Assembly: GCA_030035585.1 (NCBI GenBank)
Contig: CM057474.1
Location: 3,590,501-3,654,500 of the forward strand
Length of the DNA stretch: 64,000 nucleotides
Direction: 5' to 3'
From: Dugong dugon
Lineage: Eukaryota > Chordata > Mammalia > Sirenia > Dugongidae
Below the pieces are notes generated by a model that saw only the letters and a program-made list of their open reading frames with translations, did no database searches and was not told the DNA's origin. Position numbers and translations under genes: made by a program. This document shows, piece by piece, positions 36,197 through 45,902 of the stretch. Position 1 is the stretch's first letter, and the number at the start of each line of letters is the position of its first letter.

Positions 36197-36409
36197 GGAG
36201 CCCTGGTGGTGCAGTGGTTAAAGCACTCAGCTGCTAACTAAAAGGTCAGCTATTGGCAACCACCCTGTTCTGTGGGAGAAAGATGTGGCAGTCTGCTTCT
36301 GTAAAGATTTACAGCCTTGGAAACCCTATGGAGTAGTTCTACTCTGTCCTGCAGGGTTGCTATGAATCAGAATCAACTTGGTGGCAGTGGGTTTGGTTTT
36401 TTGATTTTG
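36197..36409 (+). mobile_element. AfroSINE, head-plus-insert form, inside repeat copy B
   Basis: GGAGCCCTGGTGGTGCAGTG head, anticodon loop CTGCTAA, the extra block GAGAAAGATGTGGCAGTC, the common tail, and a T-rich end. ACACTT flanks it at 36190-36195 and 36410-36415. Copy A at 32285-32746 shows the same site uninterrupted (CACTCAGAAATAGTC), confirming the insertion point. Confidence 0.96.
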
Positions 36410-36609
36410 ACACTTCGAGATAGTCATGAGGATGAAAGAGCATGTGAAGGAGCATCTGGCCCATACTCTCAGTTCTGGGTAGAATTCTGCTCTGGTTGTC
36501 TCAGTCAGAACATAATAGTTTGCACTGGAGCCAGGCCATCCTGCTTCAGTCTAACATCTCTGGCCATTCCAGTTACCATTACACTTGAGTTTCCCATGTA
36601 TCTGTTTAT
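36410..36609 (+). repeat. Unnamed ~230-bp repeat, copy B, right part
   Basis: Continues the match to copy A (AGATAGTCATGAGGATG..., TTCTGCTCTGGTTGTCTCAG, TACCATTACACTTGAGTTTC) and ends near 36609. The homology fades on both outer sides at about the same place as in copy A. Confidence 0.82.
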
Positions 36610-36651
36610 GAATGCCATTGTAATGTCTACATTTCCTGGGATACTTTTTGG

Positions 36652-37010
36652 TAACAGCTTTATTGAAATACAATTCACATACCATACAATTCATCCATTC
36701 TAAATGCACATTCAATAGTTTTTAGTATATTAATAGAGTTCTGCAACCATCATCACAATCAATTTTAGAACATTTTCATTACCTCAAAAAGAAACCCTAT
36801 GCCACTCAGCTTTCACTCCCAATTCCCTATCCCCACCTGAGCCCTAAGCAACCACTAATCTACTTTCTGTCTCTATATAGTTGCCCATTCTGGACATTTC
36901 ATACAAGTGGAATCATATAATACATGGGTTTTTTGTGATTGGCTTCTTTCACTTAGCATGATGTTTTCAAGGTTCATCCATATTTTTAAGTTGTGTTCAA
37001 TTTTCAAATC
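36652..37010. repeat. Old L1M-like fragment
   Basis: 'gctttattgaaatacaattcacataccatac', 'tagagttctgcaaccatcatcac', 'gcaaccactaatctactttctgtctct' and 'ttcacttagcatgatgttttcaaggttcatcca' are standard text of a common ancient repeat, which I assign to L1M. It is better preserved than the copies at 4064 and 24320. Confidence 0.8.
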
Positions 37011-37014
37011 AGGC

Positions 37015-37680
37015 TCTTAACTCATGTCTGGTAATAGAGAGAGGATATCTAGACATATTATTTCTAACACACATAAGTCATATTTGGCATTTTAAGAAAA
37101 ATGTTTATTTTCTTTTTAATGCACTAATTTAATTTAGATAATCAAATCTTACATATATTTCCAGCTAATTAAGGAGAGTTATCAGGGAGTGACCGTGACA
37201 ACATTGGAAAGTGGAAAGGTTTGCAGTTTGAATCCACATCTAAATATATTTGTATTGCCAGCATTCAGAAGAAGATTTTATTTGAAATCTAATGAAAGAG
37301 TAAAAAAGATGACCTGGGAAAGGCTCTTGTCTGTCATACTCTTCACCCACTGAAGCCCTGTCCTCTTAGTCTGCATGATTGACAGTTGAGTAATCTCGAG
37401 TAGGGTTGGAGGAAGACAGCCCATGATTGTGTGTCTTGTTCTGATCTTTTTAGACTTATTAAAAAATGAAAATAGTCACGTACCTGAATGTGGCAGCCAA
37501 CAAAAGGCAGCTGTTTCTCGCTTGATAACTGTCAAGGAAACAATAGATATACCTCAAGATAATATAAATAATCTGCTGACTCTGCTCTGGGAGAAAGCCA
37601 CATTCAGTCTAAGATAATAATATGTGGTTCTAATTTAAAAAAAAAAAAAAAAACACCAGTAGATCCAACTCTCAAAACAA
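37015..37680. other. Non-genic stretch
   Basis: Nothing recognised; poly(A) of 17 at 37638-37654 just before the next SINE. Confidence 0.4.
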
Positions 37681-37686
37681 AAAAAC

Positions 37687-37894
37687 AAACCAAACCGTTG
37701 CTGTAGAGTCAATTCTGACTCATGGTGACTCAAGTATTTCAGAGTAGAACTGCACTCCATCGGGTTTTCGATGGCTGTAGTGTTTCAGAAGTAGATCACC
37801 AGCCTTTCTTCTGAGGCATCTCTGGGTGGAGTCAAGCCTCCAACCTTTTGGTTAGTAGCCGGGCAGTTAATAGTTTGCACCACCTATGGACTCC
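37687..37894 (-). mobile_element. AfroSINE, long 'GCCTC' form
   Basis: On the reverse strand: GGAGTCCATAGGTGGTGCAA head, then the GAGATGCCTCAGAAGAAAGG block and the common tail ending in an A/T-rich tract. No clear target-site duplication. Confidence 0.92.
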
Positions 37895-37899
37895 ATGAT

Positions 37900-38508
37900 G
37901 CAGCTCTAGAAGGCTCATATTCTACTCAGTGCTTGATATTGAAAATGAGGAATTGTACCTCAATCTGTTTCAATAATTTGGGAAGCTCCAAATCTTAATC
38001 AGCAACCAGTATATTCTCCTAAGAGTGTGGACACGTTCATTCATTCATTCATTCCGTTCCTTCTCTCCTCTCACACAGCACCTATCCTGTTGTCTTACAT
38101 AAAGTAGATGTTCAATACAGGAGATATTTTTTAAAGGACAGGAAGAGAACTAGAGGGGAAGGGGAGATGGAGGAAGGACACGGCACCAAAAATAAAGCAG
38201 AGCCCAGACAGGGTTGGGGCTAAGGAGCACCGACAAATCAGGGGAGAACAAAAGAATCTATCCCTGGAGTCTCCTCCATTTCTGCCCATCTTCCCCATTT
38301 CTACATGAAACAGACGAAGGAATGACTTGGGATTAGATCTCCCTGCCATTCAGGTCACACTGTCCGCATAACACCAGTTTCTTTTAATAAGAAATTTTCA
38401 GAATTGAATCACAGCTTTACCTTACCAAAGCATATTAATGCTCTTTTCAAATAAATCGCTTGTTTTGGCTCATGTTCAGATAAGTTATTTGAATTTTAAT
38501 AGTAGGAT
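37900..38508. other. Non-genic stretch
   Basis: A short ATTC tandem (about 38037-38056, CATT x 5) is the only repeat seen. Confidence 0.45.
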
Positions 38509-38511
38509 CAC

Positions 38512-38556
38512 TAGGAGTTGGAATCGGCTTAACGGCAAAGTGTTTGTTTTTTTTGT
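38512..38556 (+). mobile_element. Tail-only AfroSINE/RTE insertion
   Basis: AGGAGTTGGAATCGGCTTAACGGC-type sequence (19 bases or fewer shown at a time: GGAGTTGGAATCGGCTTAA) followed by TTTGTTTTTTTTG is the common tail alone, without the head. Confidence 0.8.
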
Positions 38557-38866
38557 TTTTGGCAGGGAGTAGGTTGCAGTAATACATGGATTTGTAATTA
38601 AACTAATAAAAAAATGGAAAGATCAAGTAAATTGAATTGTATTTGATTAGACATTAACTTGACTGTCATTTTAGAGCAAAGTTTTAATTTATTTACTACT
38701 ATGTGTAGTTTTGCCTCTTCTTTATAGTTTGCTTTGTTCGAGAAGGAATATAAAGCTCACTGTTTAGTATGAACTTGCTAACATTTTTACAGTAAACTAG
38801 ACAAGTAACTTTCACAGTCTATCTCCGTCTGCCTTCTTTTCTAACTTTCTTTCTCTTTGGTTATAG

Positions 38867-38959
38867 GCCAAGAAAGAAGAGAGAACTCTTACTACAGTAA
38901 CATTTCAAAGGGGAAGACGTTGCTCGAACTTCGAATAATTTTTTGGACATTTCTCCAAG
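38867..38959 (+). other. Exon-like segment (93 bp), unproven
   Basis: A pyrimidine tract (CTTTCTTTCTCTTTGG) ends in TTATAG at 38861-38866, an acceptor-like signal. The 93-bp segment ends CCAAG followed by GTAAAT at 38960-38965, a donor-like signal. The third frame (codons from 38869) stays open throughout and includes NISKGKTLLELRIIF; the other two have stops. The length is divisible by three. It is in no repeat I recognise. Against it: splice-like sites are common by chance, I recognise no protein, and there is no neighbouring exon. It could be a coding exon, a 5' UTR exon or chance. Confidence 0.22.
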
Positions 38960-38969
38960 GTAAATATTA

Positions 38970-40916
38970 CCATGGTGATAATAAAGAGGCACATCATTAG
39001 AATTTGAAAGTTGCAGTGGTACCACACAAAGTTTAACTGTGTTCTGTCCAGCACAAACCTACAGTGATCTGAGAGTGGGAGGGAGAAGAGAGACGAACTC
39101 AGAGCTGTCGGGTAGCCGGGAGAATGCCATCTGACTCCGAGAGCTCGGTGAGCTGTACTGAGCTAAAAATACATGGCGAGAAGGGAGGAGGGGGCAGCTG
39201 TACTTTCTTCATGCTCATCTCTCTCAGATACTCATGAAAACAAAAACAACAGCCAGTGTGATTGATTATAAAAATAGCATTTCTTCTTTTAGGAGGAATG
39301 GTTGGGGTCATTCACTTTAGAGGTTAAATTAGAAGATGCACTGTTCTGATGTCACAAGGGGAGATAAACCTGACTCGTATTTCACACCAACTAAGACTTA
39401 CAAATATGGAAGGTTTTAAAGAAATCCATGTACCACTTCTCTGAAAATACCTACTAAGGAAGCCTTTGGTTCATGACAAATGCTTTGAGAAGTTCTTGTT
39501 TTAGAAGATTGTGTCTTTGATGCCTCTTTTGTAGGGAGGGGCAGTATGTGTGTGAGAGAGAGAGAGAAAGCGAGGGAGAGAGAGAGAGACAACCAAGGAG
39601 AAATCTGTCGGCCTCACACTGTCTGTTTCAGAGGCGTGACTCCAGGCGCTTTCTTTATGAATCGAGAGCTTAGCGGGAATAAAGGCTCAACAGAAGGAGC
39701 TGAATACATAGTCAGCTTCAGCGTTCATGAATTAGCTGCCAATATTTTAGCATGAATTGCTGTGTCATTTCTATGAAGTCCCCCTGTTACCGCTCAGTCT
39801 GTAGCTAAAAGCTGTTTGGCTAAGCCCTGAAATTGTATCTGATGAAACTCCTCCTCCTTCCTTCCTGATAAAGATGTCTGTGTACACATACACGCTAAAA
39901 TACAAAAATAGAGGATCCAATTTAAAAGAAAATACACTTGTCAACTTCCTACGTTTAGAAGTTTATCTACAGTGGACATGATTTAGTCCATAGTGTTCTA
40001 GAATGTGATACCAGTTTGGCAGAAGGAGAGTGGGGTTTTCCCTCTCAGCCCTCATCCTGGTTATTCTCTTCTGAGGGGGTGGGGGTGGGGGAAATGCAGG
40101 CTTTACATTAGAGGGGGATTTGGTGATACTATTCATTCTCTGTTCTGACAGAGAAGACATTGTTCACTGTAATAGGCTTGGCGGAATCTGTGCTGTGCAT
40201 ACAGAATGGGAAATCTCAAAATTCTAAGCAATACATCAGCCTAGAGGATGTTTTAAAAAAATATATTTTGATAGCGCCTCATTCCTGTAGATGCAAGTCG
40301 TAATTTCAAAAACTAGTTTCCCTTTAAATGATATTTTCTCTCACATTGCATTATGCATATATTGCATGAAAAAAGTCTTTAAGATAGCAGAATACCTATT
40401 TAACGCCATAGTAACACGAATTAAAATCCTGAAAATTTAGAAAGATATACTCTGTGAAAACACCAGACGTGCTTTGTTATTGGCCCTCTGTCGTTTTCCG
40501 CACATGTCTGTCTTACCTTAGTGTTCGCACATCGGTGTTAAGGAAAAATAACCTGTGCACGTCACCTGGCGATTCCCAGAAGCAAAGGTGTGCTGCCTGA
40601 AATAAGAAAAATGGAGACGCATTCAAACATGTGCCCTGAGGAAAGGGGTGCACTGCTGGGAACAATGTGGGAAGTGTTTCCCAAACATTCAGAACTAAAA
40701 AGGCAACAACAGTAAAAATGAACGTTCAAACCGACATTCAGACCCTGTGTTGGAAGCTGAACTGGCGTAAATCGAAGCCAAGACTAACGGGTTTTTCTGC
40801 TTCCTGAAACTCCGCCTTCATCTCTCTGCCATCTCTCCCCAGGCACGGGGCTACACATTGGAATGGCCCCTGTTAATCCCAGGACATGGGGTCTTCATGT
40901 ACGGGTATTTCTCTTG
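38970..40916. other. Non-genic stretch, 1.9 kb, possible regulatory DNA
   Basis: No recognised repeat. A GA-rich simple run lies at 39557-39589 (GAGAGA with AAAGCG interruptions). The part 39650-39780, with CATGAATTAGCTGCCAATAT and TAGCATGAATTGCTG, has the homeodomain-site-rich, low-repeat look of conserved non-coding elements, but conservation cannot be judged here. Confidence 0.35.
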
Positions 40917-41221
40917 TAGTTAGCTGCCATCGACCCACCCCAACTCCTGGTAACCCCACGTACAAATGGAATCAAATGCTGCCTGATTCTGTGCCATCCC
41001 CAGGATCGGTGGCAGATCAGATCACTGTGATCCATGGGGTATTCATTGGCTGATATGCAGATCCCTAAGCCTTTCTTCCTAGTCCATCTTAATCTGAAAC
41101 CTGTTCAGCATCATAGCAACACACAAGCCTCCACTGGCTGCACATGAGGTGCATTGGCCAGGAATCGAACCTGGGTCTCCCACATGCAAGGCGAGAATTG
41201 TATCACTGAACCACCCATGCC
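40917..41221 (-). mobile_element. tRNA-Gly-derived SINE (copy 3), well preserved
   Basis: On the reverse strand the first 74 bases (41221 down to 41148) are close to tRNA-Gly: GGCATGGGTGGTTCAGTGAT, TTCTCGCC, GGGAGACC, and B box AGGTTCGATTCCTGG. The anticodon-loop region is CTTGCAT. The body and tail follow to TAGTTAGCTGCCATCG-type end at 40917. A possible flanking duplication TTTCTCTTGTAG and TTTCTTTTACTAG is weak. Confidence 0.95.
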
Positions 41222-41224
41222 TCG

Positions 41225-42159
41225 TGTTTCTTTTACTAGAGCAGAAAAAGAAGTATACAATGTAAATTATGAGATTCCAAAAGTTATAATGGTGATAATA
41301 TCAGTATACAGTAGATTATTGTTAATCCTTTGTAGCTTTCCAGGTAACCTAAGAATTCATCTTCTACAGCCAAACAGATCTACTCTGCTATTGTGGCGTT
41401 GCTCAGATTCATTTACTGCATTGTTGTTTTTAAATTTCTCACTCTTTTAAAGTGTATTTGCTTTACAGTCTTTTAAAATGGATTAATCTGATGCTCTTTT
41501 TCAAGGAAATAACAACTTAGAAAAATTAACCAAGGCTTTACCAGACTATTTCCCTGATTGCTTCCATTCATTTGGCGTGTTTTGTCTATTTTTTAAAGTC
41601 GTTTTTATTTTATTCTCCTTAACAACTGAGTTAAGGCTTACTGAAGGAGGTAAGGCAAGGAGGAGCCAGCCCCAACTCTCTGCTCAGAAGCTCCTTTGAG
41701 GCACTGTCTATGGAAGCAGGACAGGGAGCTCCAGGAAGACGCCATTGGCAGGGTGATTGCAGGGCTGTCTGTGACTGGCAGCCGGTCCTTCAGTCCTGCC
41801 TTCTTGTTCCTGTTCTGTTTGAATCCCTAGTAACCACTCTACATGAGGCCTGATCATTAGCATGCACTAATGACAACCCAGCTCTACAGAGCATGTTACC
41901 ACAGCCCTCCAGAAAGCGGTAGGAACTGGCAGGCAGCTGAGTCAGCTGTGTGCACCCCTAAAAGGCAGAGTGGCCCAGCTGGCCTCATGGGTAGCCTTAG
42001 AACTGATCAGGATAGGCTTTTGTAAAATGAAGAGTGGGGAGGGACCTTGTTTTCACCAGGGTTATATGTTCTTTGTCTATTATGAAAAGAAATCTATACC
42101 AATAGTAGAAAATTGGTGTTAGTGCTTAATGACAATTTTTTATTGAACAAATGGTTATA
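41225..42159. other. Non-genic stretch
   Basis: Nothing recognised. A small gap-free frame at 41154-41450 begins in the Gly SINE and is not a gene. Confidence 0.4.
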
Positions 42160-42300
42160 TTTTACTTACTGTGAAGCAAGCACTGTTTTAAGCACTTTGG
42201 AAATATTAACCCATTTAATCCACCTAACTATCCTACAAGGTACGATTACAGTTATTGTCCCGTTTCACAGAAGAGGTAACTGAAGCTCAGAGAGATTAAG
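42160..42300 (-). repeat. MIR fragment, antisense, left part
   Basis: 'gcactgttttaagcactttggaaatattaacccatttaatcc' followed by 'cagaagaggtaactgaagctcagag' is antisense MIR. It is split at 42300/42714 by an LTR and continues beyond. Confidence 0.88.
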
Positions 42301-42713
42301 TGTTGTGGATTGAAGTGTGTCCCCCAAAAGTATGTGTAGCAATCTCAACCCCTATACCTGTGGATGCAGAGTCCCATCTGGAATAGGGTTTTCTTTGTTA
42401 TGTTGAGGAGGTCATACCAGTGGAGGGTGTGTCTTAAACCGAATCACCTTTGAGATATTAAGAAGTAAAAAGGGAAGATTAGGCTCAGAGACAAAGAAAC
42501 AAAAGTGGAGGAAAGATAGTGCCCCCTGGAAATCTCCAAGGAACGCCAAGAAGCAGAGACAAGGATTTTCCCCCAGAGCGGACAGCCTTCCCATAAAGCC
42601 AGCACCCTGAATTCAGACTTCCAGTTTCCTAAACTGTGAGAAAATAATTTTTTGGTCATGAAAGCTCCCTACTTGTGGTATTTCTAGTATAGCAGCACCA
42701 GGAAACTAAGATA
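42301..42713 (+). mobile_element. MaLR-type solo LTR inserted in MIR
   Basis: It starts TGTTGTGGATTGAAGTGTG and 'tcccccaaaagtatgtg', and ends with 'aaactgtgagaaaataa', 'acttgtggtatttctagtatagcagcacc' and 'aactaagata', the text of ERVL-MaLR LTRs (MLT1/MST group). TTAAG (42296-42300) and GTAAG (42714-42718) are the 5-bp duplications, one mismatch. It is a lone LTR with no internal viral sequence seen here. Confidence 0.8.
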
Positions 42714-42806
42714 GTAAGTAACTTACCCAGGGTCCCCTAGCTGATGAGGGTAGAGACAGTGTCCAGGCCGTCTGCTCCAGAGTCCAGTAGTTAGGGCTCC
42801 GTGCAG
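42714..42806 (-). repeat. MIR fragment, antisense, right part
   Basis: 'taacttacccagggtcccctagctgatgagg' and 'gtctgctccagagtccagtag' continue the antisense MIR interrupted at 42300. Confidence 0.88.
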
Positions 42807-42809
42807 CCA

Positions 42810-43699
42810 GCCAGAGCAGGCTTCACTATCAGATCCATTTGGGGTCTATAAACACGCAAGCCTTCCCCACAGAGGTACACACACCATGTTATGTTGTTAT
42901 TTTTGGAACTATACGCCCTTTGTCATTTACTAGAATGGCATTTACTAGAATCTGAAGTACGTACTGAATGGTTGCTGTGTGGTAAACAAAGGACCACAGG
43001 CCCTTCTCTCCATGGCTGTCAGGGTGCTCCCTGGCATCATGCGTGCATAGGATCACCCCCGAGCACCACTGGGAAGAGCCAAGTGTGGTTGCTGTGCCTC
43101 TTTCTCAACGCCTTTTTGACTTGGATTGGTCCTTCCCTTTAGATGTATGAGGACCCTGAGACCCGCCGTGTAGTCAGAGCTGCCAGTGCTGAAAGCAGCC
43201 ACTATCCGGGCTGAAGTGACCGTGTAATGGTGTAATGTTGCATCTGACCGTTCTTCTTTCCCATCCGCCATGGAGATTTAAACAGTTGCCTTCTGGAGGC
43301 CTTGCCGTAACCTGGCACTTCCTGAAGTGTGCACCCCTCTGCCCCCACTTCTGACATGCCTCCAAAAGAGAAAAGAAAACAAGTTTTGTTTATGACCAGC
43401 CATGTTTGTGAGGCACAAGTTAAACAAAATTAAATTGATGTACTTGTTGCAGGATTTGTTGGAATTTTAAAATGCGAATGTAGCTTGTGACTCTCCAAGG
43501 TCAGATGTAGAGTACAACCTTTCCCAAATTTATGAGGCAAGAAACCCTTCCTCCCCACCCCAGGGGTAAACATCTGTCCACGTCACCTCGGCACTGCTGC
43601 CTCAAGAACAGGGAGGACAAGAGAATCGAAAGTCATAGGGGGGTCAGATATTCAGATATTGGGGAAAAATTAAGAAACTGCATTCAGTATCCACAAATT
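42810..43699. other. Non-genic stretch
   Basis: Moderately GC-rich from 42960 to 43370 with several CpGs; overlapping short frames on both strands have no support. No recognised repeat. Confidence 0.4.
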
Positions 43700-43820
43700 C
43701 CAGCTCATCTTTAAACCAATAGTCATTGGGACGTTGGAGCCTCAGATTTCTCGTCTGTAAAATACAAAGGATAGAACTGGATTATCCCTAAGCTCTTTTC
43801 AACTTTATAAGCTGGTGACT
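43700..43820 (+). repeat. MIR-like fragment
   Basis: 'ggagcctcagatttctcgtctgtaaaatacaaagg' is a diverged MIR core; 'actggattatccctaagctcttttcaac' is the familiar downstream theme of a MIR-like subfamily. Confidence 0.6.
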
Positions 43821-43904
43821 GTTTATATTCTACCTTGTTCCAGAGGGACTTTAAAAATCAGAAACAATATACAATGCATCACTGTAGAGTAAGTTACGAA
43901 TAAA

Positions 43905-44096
43905 AAGAACAGTTGCCATCAAGTTGCCTCCAACTCCTAGCAACCCCACGTGTGTCAGAGCAGAACTACATAGTGTTGTCAATGACTGATTTTTTGGAAT
44001 TAGATTGCCAGACCTTCCTTTTCTGGGTGGACTCAAACCTCCAACCACTGGTTAGCAGCTGAGCTCATTAACCATTTGCACCTCTCAGGGGACTCC
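43905..44096 (-). mobile_element. AfroSINE, long 'GCCTC' form, degraded, first of a pair
   Basis: Reverse-strand head GGAGTCCCCTGAGAGGTGC, the block partly deleted (only AGAAAAGGAAGG remains), then the tail. AAGTTA flanks it at 43891-43896 and 44097-44102, weak support for a target-site duplication. The next SINE starts immediately after. Confidence 0.88.
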
Positions 44097-44102
44097 AAGT
44101 TA

Positions 44103-44316
44103 AAAAAAAAACCAAACCCGTTGCTGTCTTCGATTCAATTCCAACTCATATTGACCCTATAGGACAGGGTAGAACTGCTCCATAGGGTTTCCAAGGCTGT
44201 AATCTTAACCGAAACAGATGGCCACATCTTTCTACCGCAGAGTAGCTGGTGGGTTCACACCGCCCACCTTTCGGTTAGCAGCCGAGTGCTTTAACCACGG
44301 TGCCACCAGGGCTCCT
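44103..44316 (-). mobile_element. AfroSINE, head-plus-insert form, second of a pair
   Basis: Reverse-strand head GGAGCCCTGGTGGCACCGTG, anticodon loop CTGCTAA, extra block with GAAAGATGTGGCCATC, then the common tail and T/A run (A run 44103-44112). Adjacent to, and in the same orientation as, the SINE at 43905. Confidence 0.96.
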
Positions 44317-44324
44317 TAGGTTGG

Positions 44325-45350
44325 ATAAAATGAGGCACAGGGAATACAAGGTAGGAAAGATGGAGGAGGGAGCTTAATATACCAAATGAATCCATGAAGC
44401 CCTCCTCAGAGGATTCCCCAACAGAGATAAGCCAAAATTTTTGTTCTATGCTTTCTACTGAATGGCTTCAAAAGAGAACTGTAATCAAACTTCATGATTT
44501 ACAGAGTTGTAAGCTAAAAACAATCAGGTTTTCCTAGGAAAAACTACTATTCCCAGTTATGAGACTGCGTTTTTCCCACAGTATTTAGTGAATGATTATC
44601 TGTTTGGTGTATGCTTGAGGATATGTGGAGATGACTGGATCTTGACTCTCTGGACTCCAGAACGTGGAGGGCTTGTTTGATAGGAGACCAGAAGTCTGAG
44701 CTGTGCTCCAGGTGTAGCGGGTGCATCTATACACCTGTTCTCTGTTTCCAGGATCCCTAGGCCTTTTCCTCCACTCATCTCTAATGTCTTGTCATTTGTC
44801 ACAGCCACGACCATGGTTTCTCACAGCCACTTCACAAACCATTGGGATTCGGAAGAGTCCCAAGGGTGTAATGTTGTCCAGGTGATAAAGACTTCAAATC
44901 CAAGTTCTATTTTTAAAATATTAATAAATGAAATGATTATTTAAATATTTTTAAGGAAAATACTATGCTTGAGAACCTCTCAGAGTGTGTGAAGACAATC
45001 ACATGAGCAAGCGTGCTCATGACTCACACAGTGAAAGCTACCGTGAAGGTTTTAATTTGTTTTCACAGTTTGTCATGTGTTATTACTTTACATTTATAAT
45101 TGATGATTAAAGATAGTAAGCATAAGAAACACTGATGTTACGAATTTAATGAACATCTCAAAAATGATCTTCATCAGATTTAAAAGCTGCAGTCATCTGG
45201 TCAAAACTCTTAGATAGTGTCCATGGTATTGATAGTGTTTCGTTTCCTGAAATGGTAGTTGGGTGGTGGTTACATGGTTGTTTGTTGTATTATTCTTTTT
45301 GTAAATAATAAATATGTAAATATATTTTTTAAAGTTTTATGTTAGTCTAG
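44325..45350. other. Non-genic stretch
   Basis: No recognised repeat. A perfect inverted repeat, CATGAGCA and TGCTCATG around AGCG, lies at 45002-45021; no function is evident. Confidence 0.4.
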
Positions 45351-45351
45351 T

Positions 45352-45415
45352 AAACCAAAAAACCCATTGCCGTCAAGTCGGTTCCGGCTCCTAGTGAACC
45401 GTATAGACTATCAGG
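45352..45415 (-). mobile_element. Tail-only AfroSINE/RTE insertion
   Basis: AAACCCATTGCCGTCAAGTC followed by GGTTCCGGCTCCTAGTGA is the antisense common tail. The tRNA-like head is absent. Confidence 0.8.
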
Positions 45416-45724
45416 ATATTTTTATGGCATTAAATTCAGTATTAAAAAAGAAAAAGCTAGCAGGGATCATATGTAATTTGTTTTTTTAATTTCTCAGAAA
45501 TCATTATCATCCATACACTCAATATATTAATTACAGAGAAATACAAACAGCAGTCTGAAACTTTTGTTTTATCTCATTGTTTTATAATTAAACACAAAAA
45601 TTGTTTCTGGTATATTTTTTTTTTTTGGTCCAAAATGCATGATGTCCAAACATTAGTTAGTGAAAACAACTTTTGTCTATTTATATAGTTTGAAACTTAT
45701 ATATCTGGTCCCCTAACCAAGCAT

Positions 45725-45892
45725 GGAGCCCTGGCAGCACAGCTGGTAACTGAAAGGTCGGCAGTTCAAATCCAACAGCCGCTCCTTGGAAACCCTATGG
45801 GGCACTTCTGCCTGGTCCTATACAGTCACTGTGAGTCAGAATTGACTCAACAGCAAGAGGTTTGGTTTTTTTTTTGTTTTTTTTTTTTTCCA
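45725..45892 (+). mobile_element. AfroSINE, short form, first of a same-site tandem pair
   Basis: The head GGAGCCCTGGCAGCACAGCT has lost part of the anticodon arm; the B box, short-form join, tail and T-rich end (to 45890) remain. AACCAAGCAT precedes it (45715-45724) and follows it (45893-45902), a perfect 10-bp target-site duplication. Confidence 0.97.
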
Positions 45893-45902
45893 AACCAAGC
45901 AT

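Noticed and set aside
42301-42713. Proviral gene content associated with the LTR
   Set aside because: Only a solo LTR with MIR on both sides; no internal sequence is present.
45002-45021. Perfect 8-bp-arm hairpin CATGAGCA-AGCG-TGCTCATG as a terminator or regulatory site
   Set aside because: An isolated short palindrome in single-copy DNA; no context that would give it a role.
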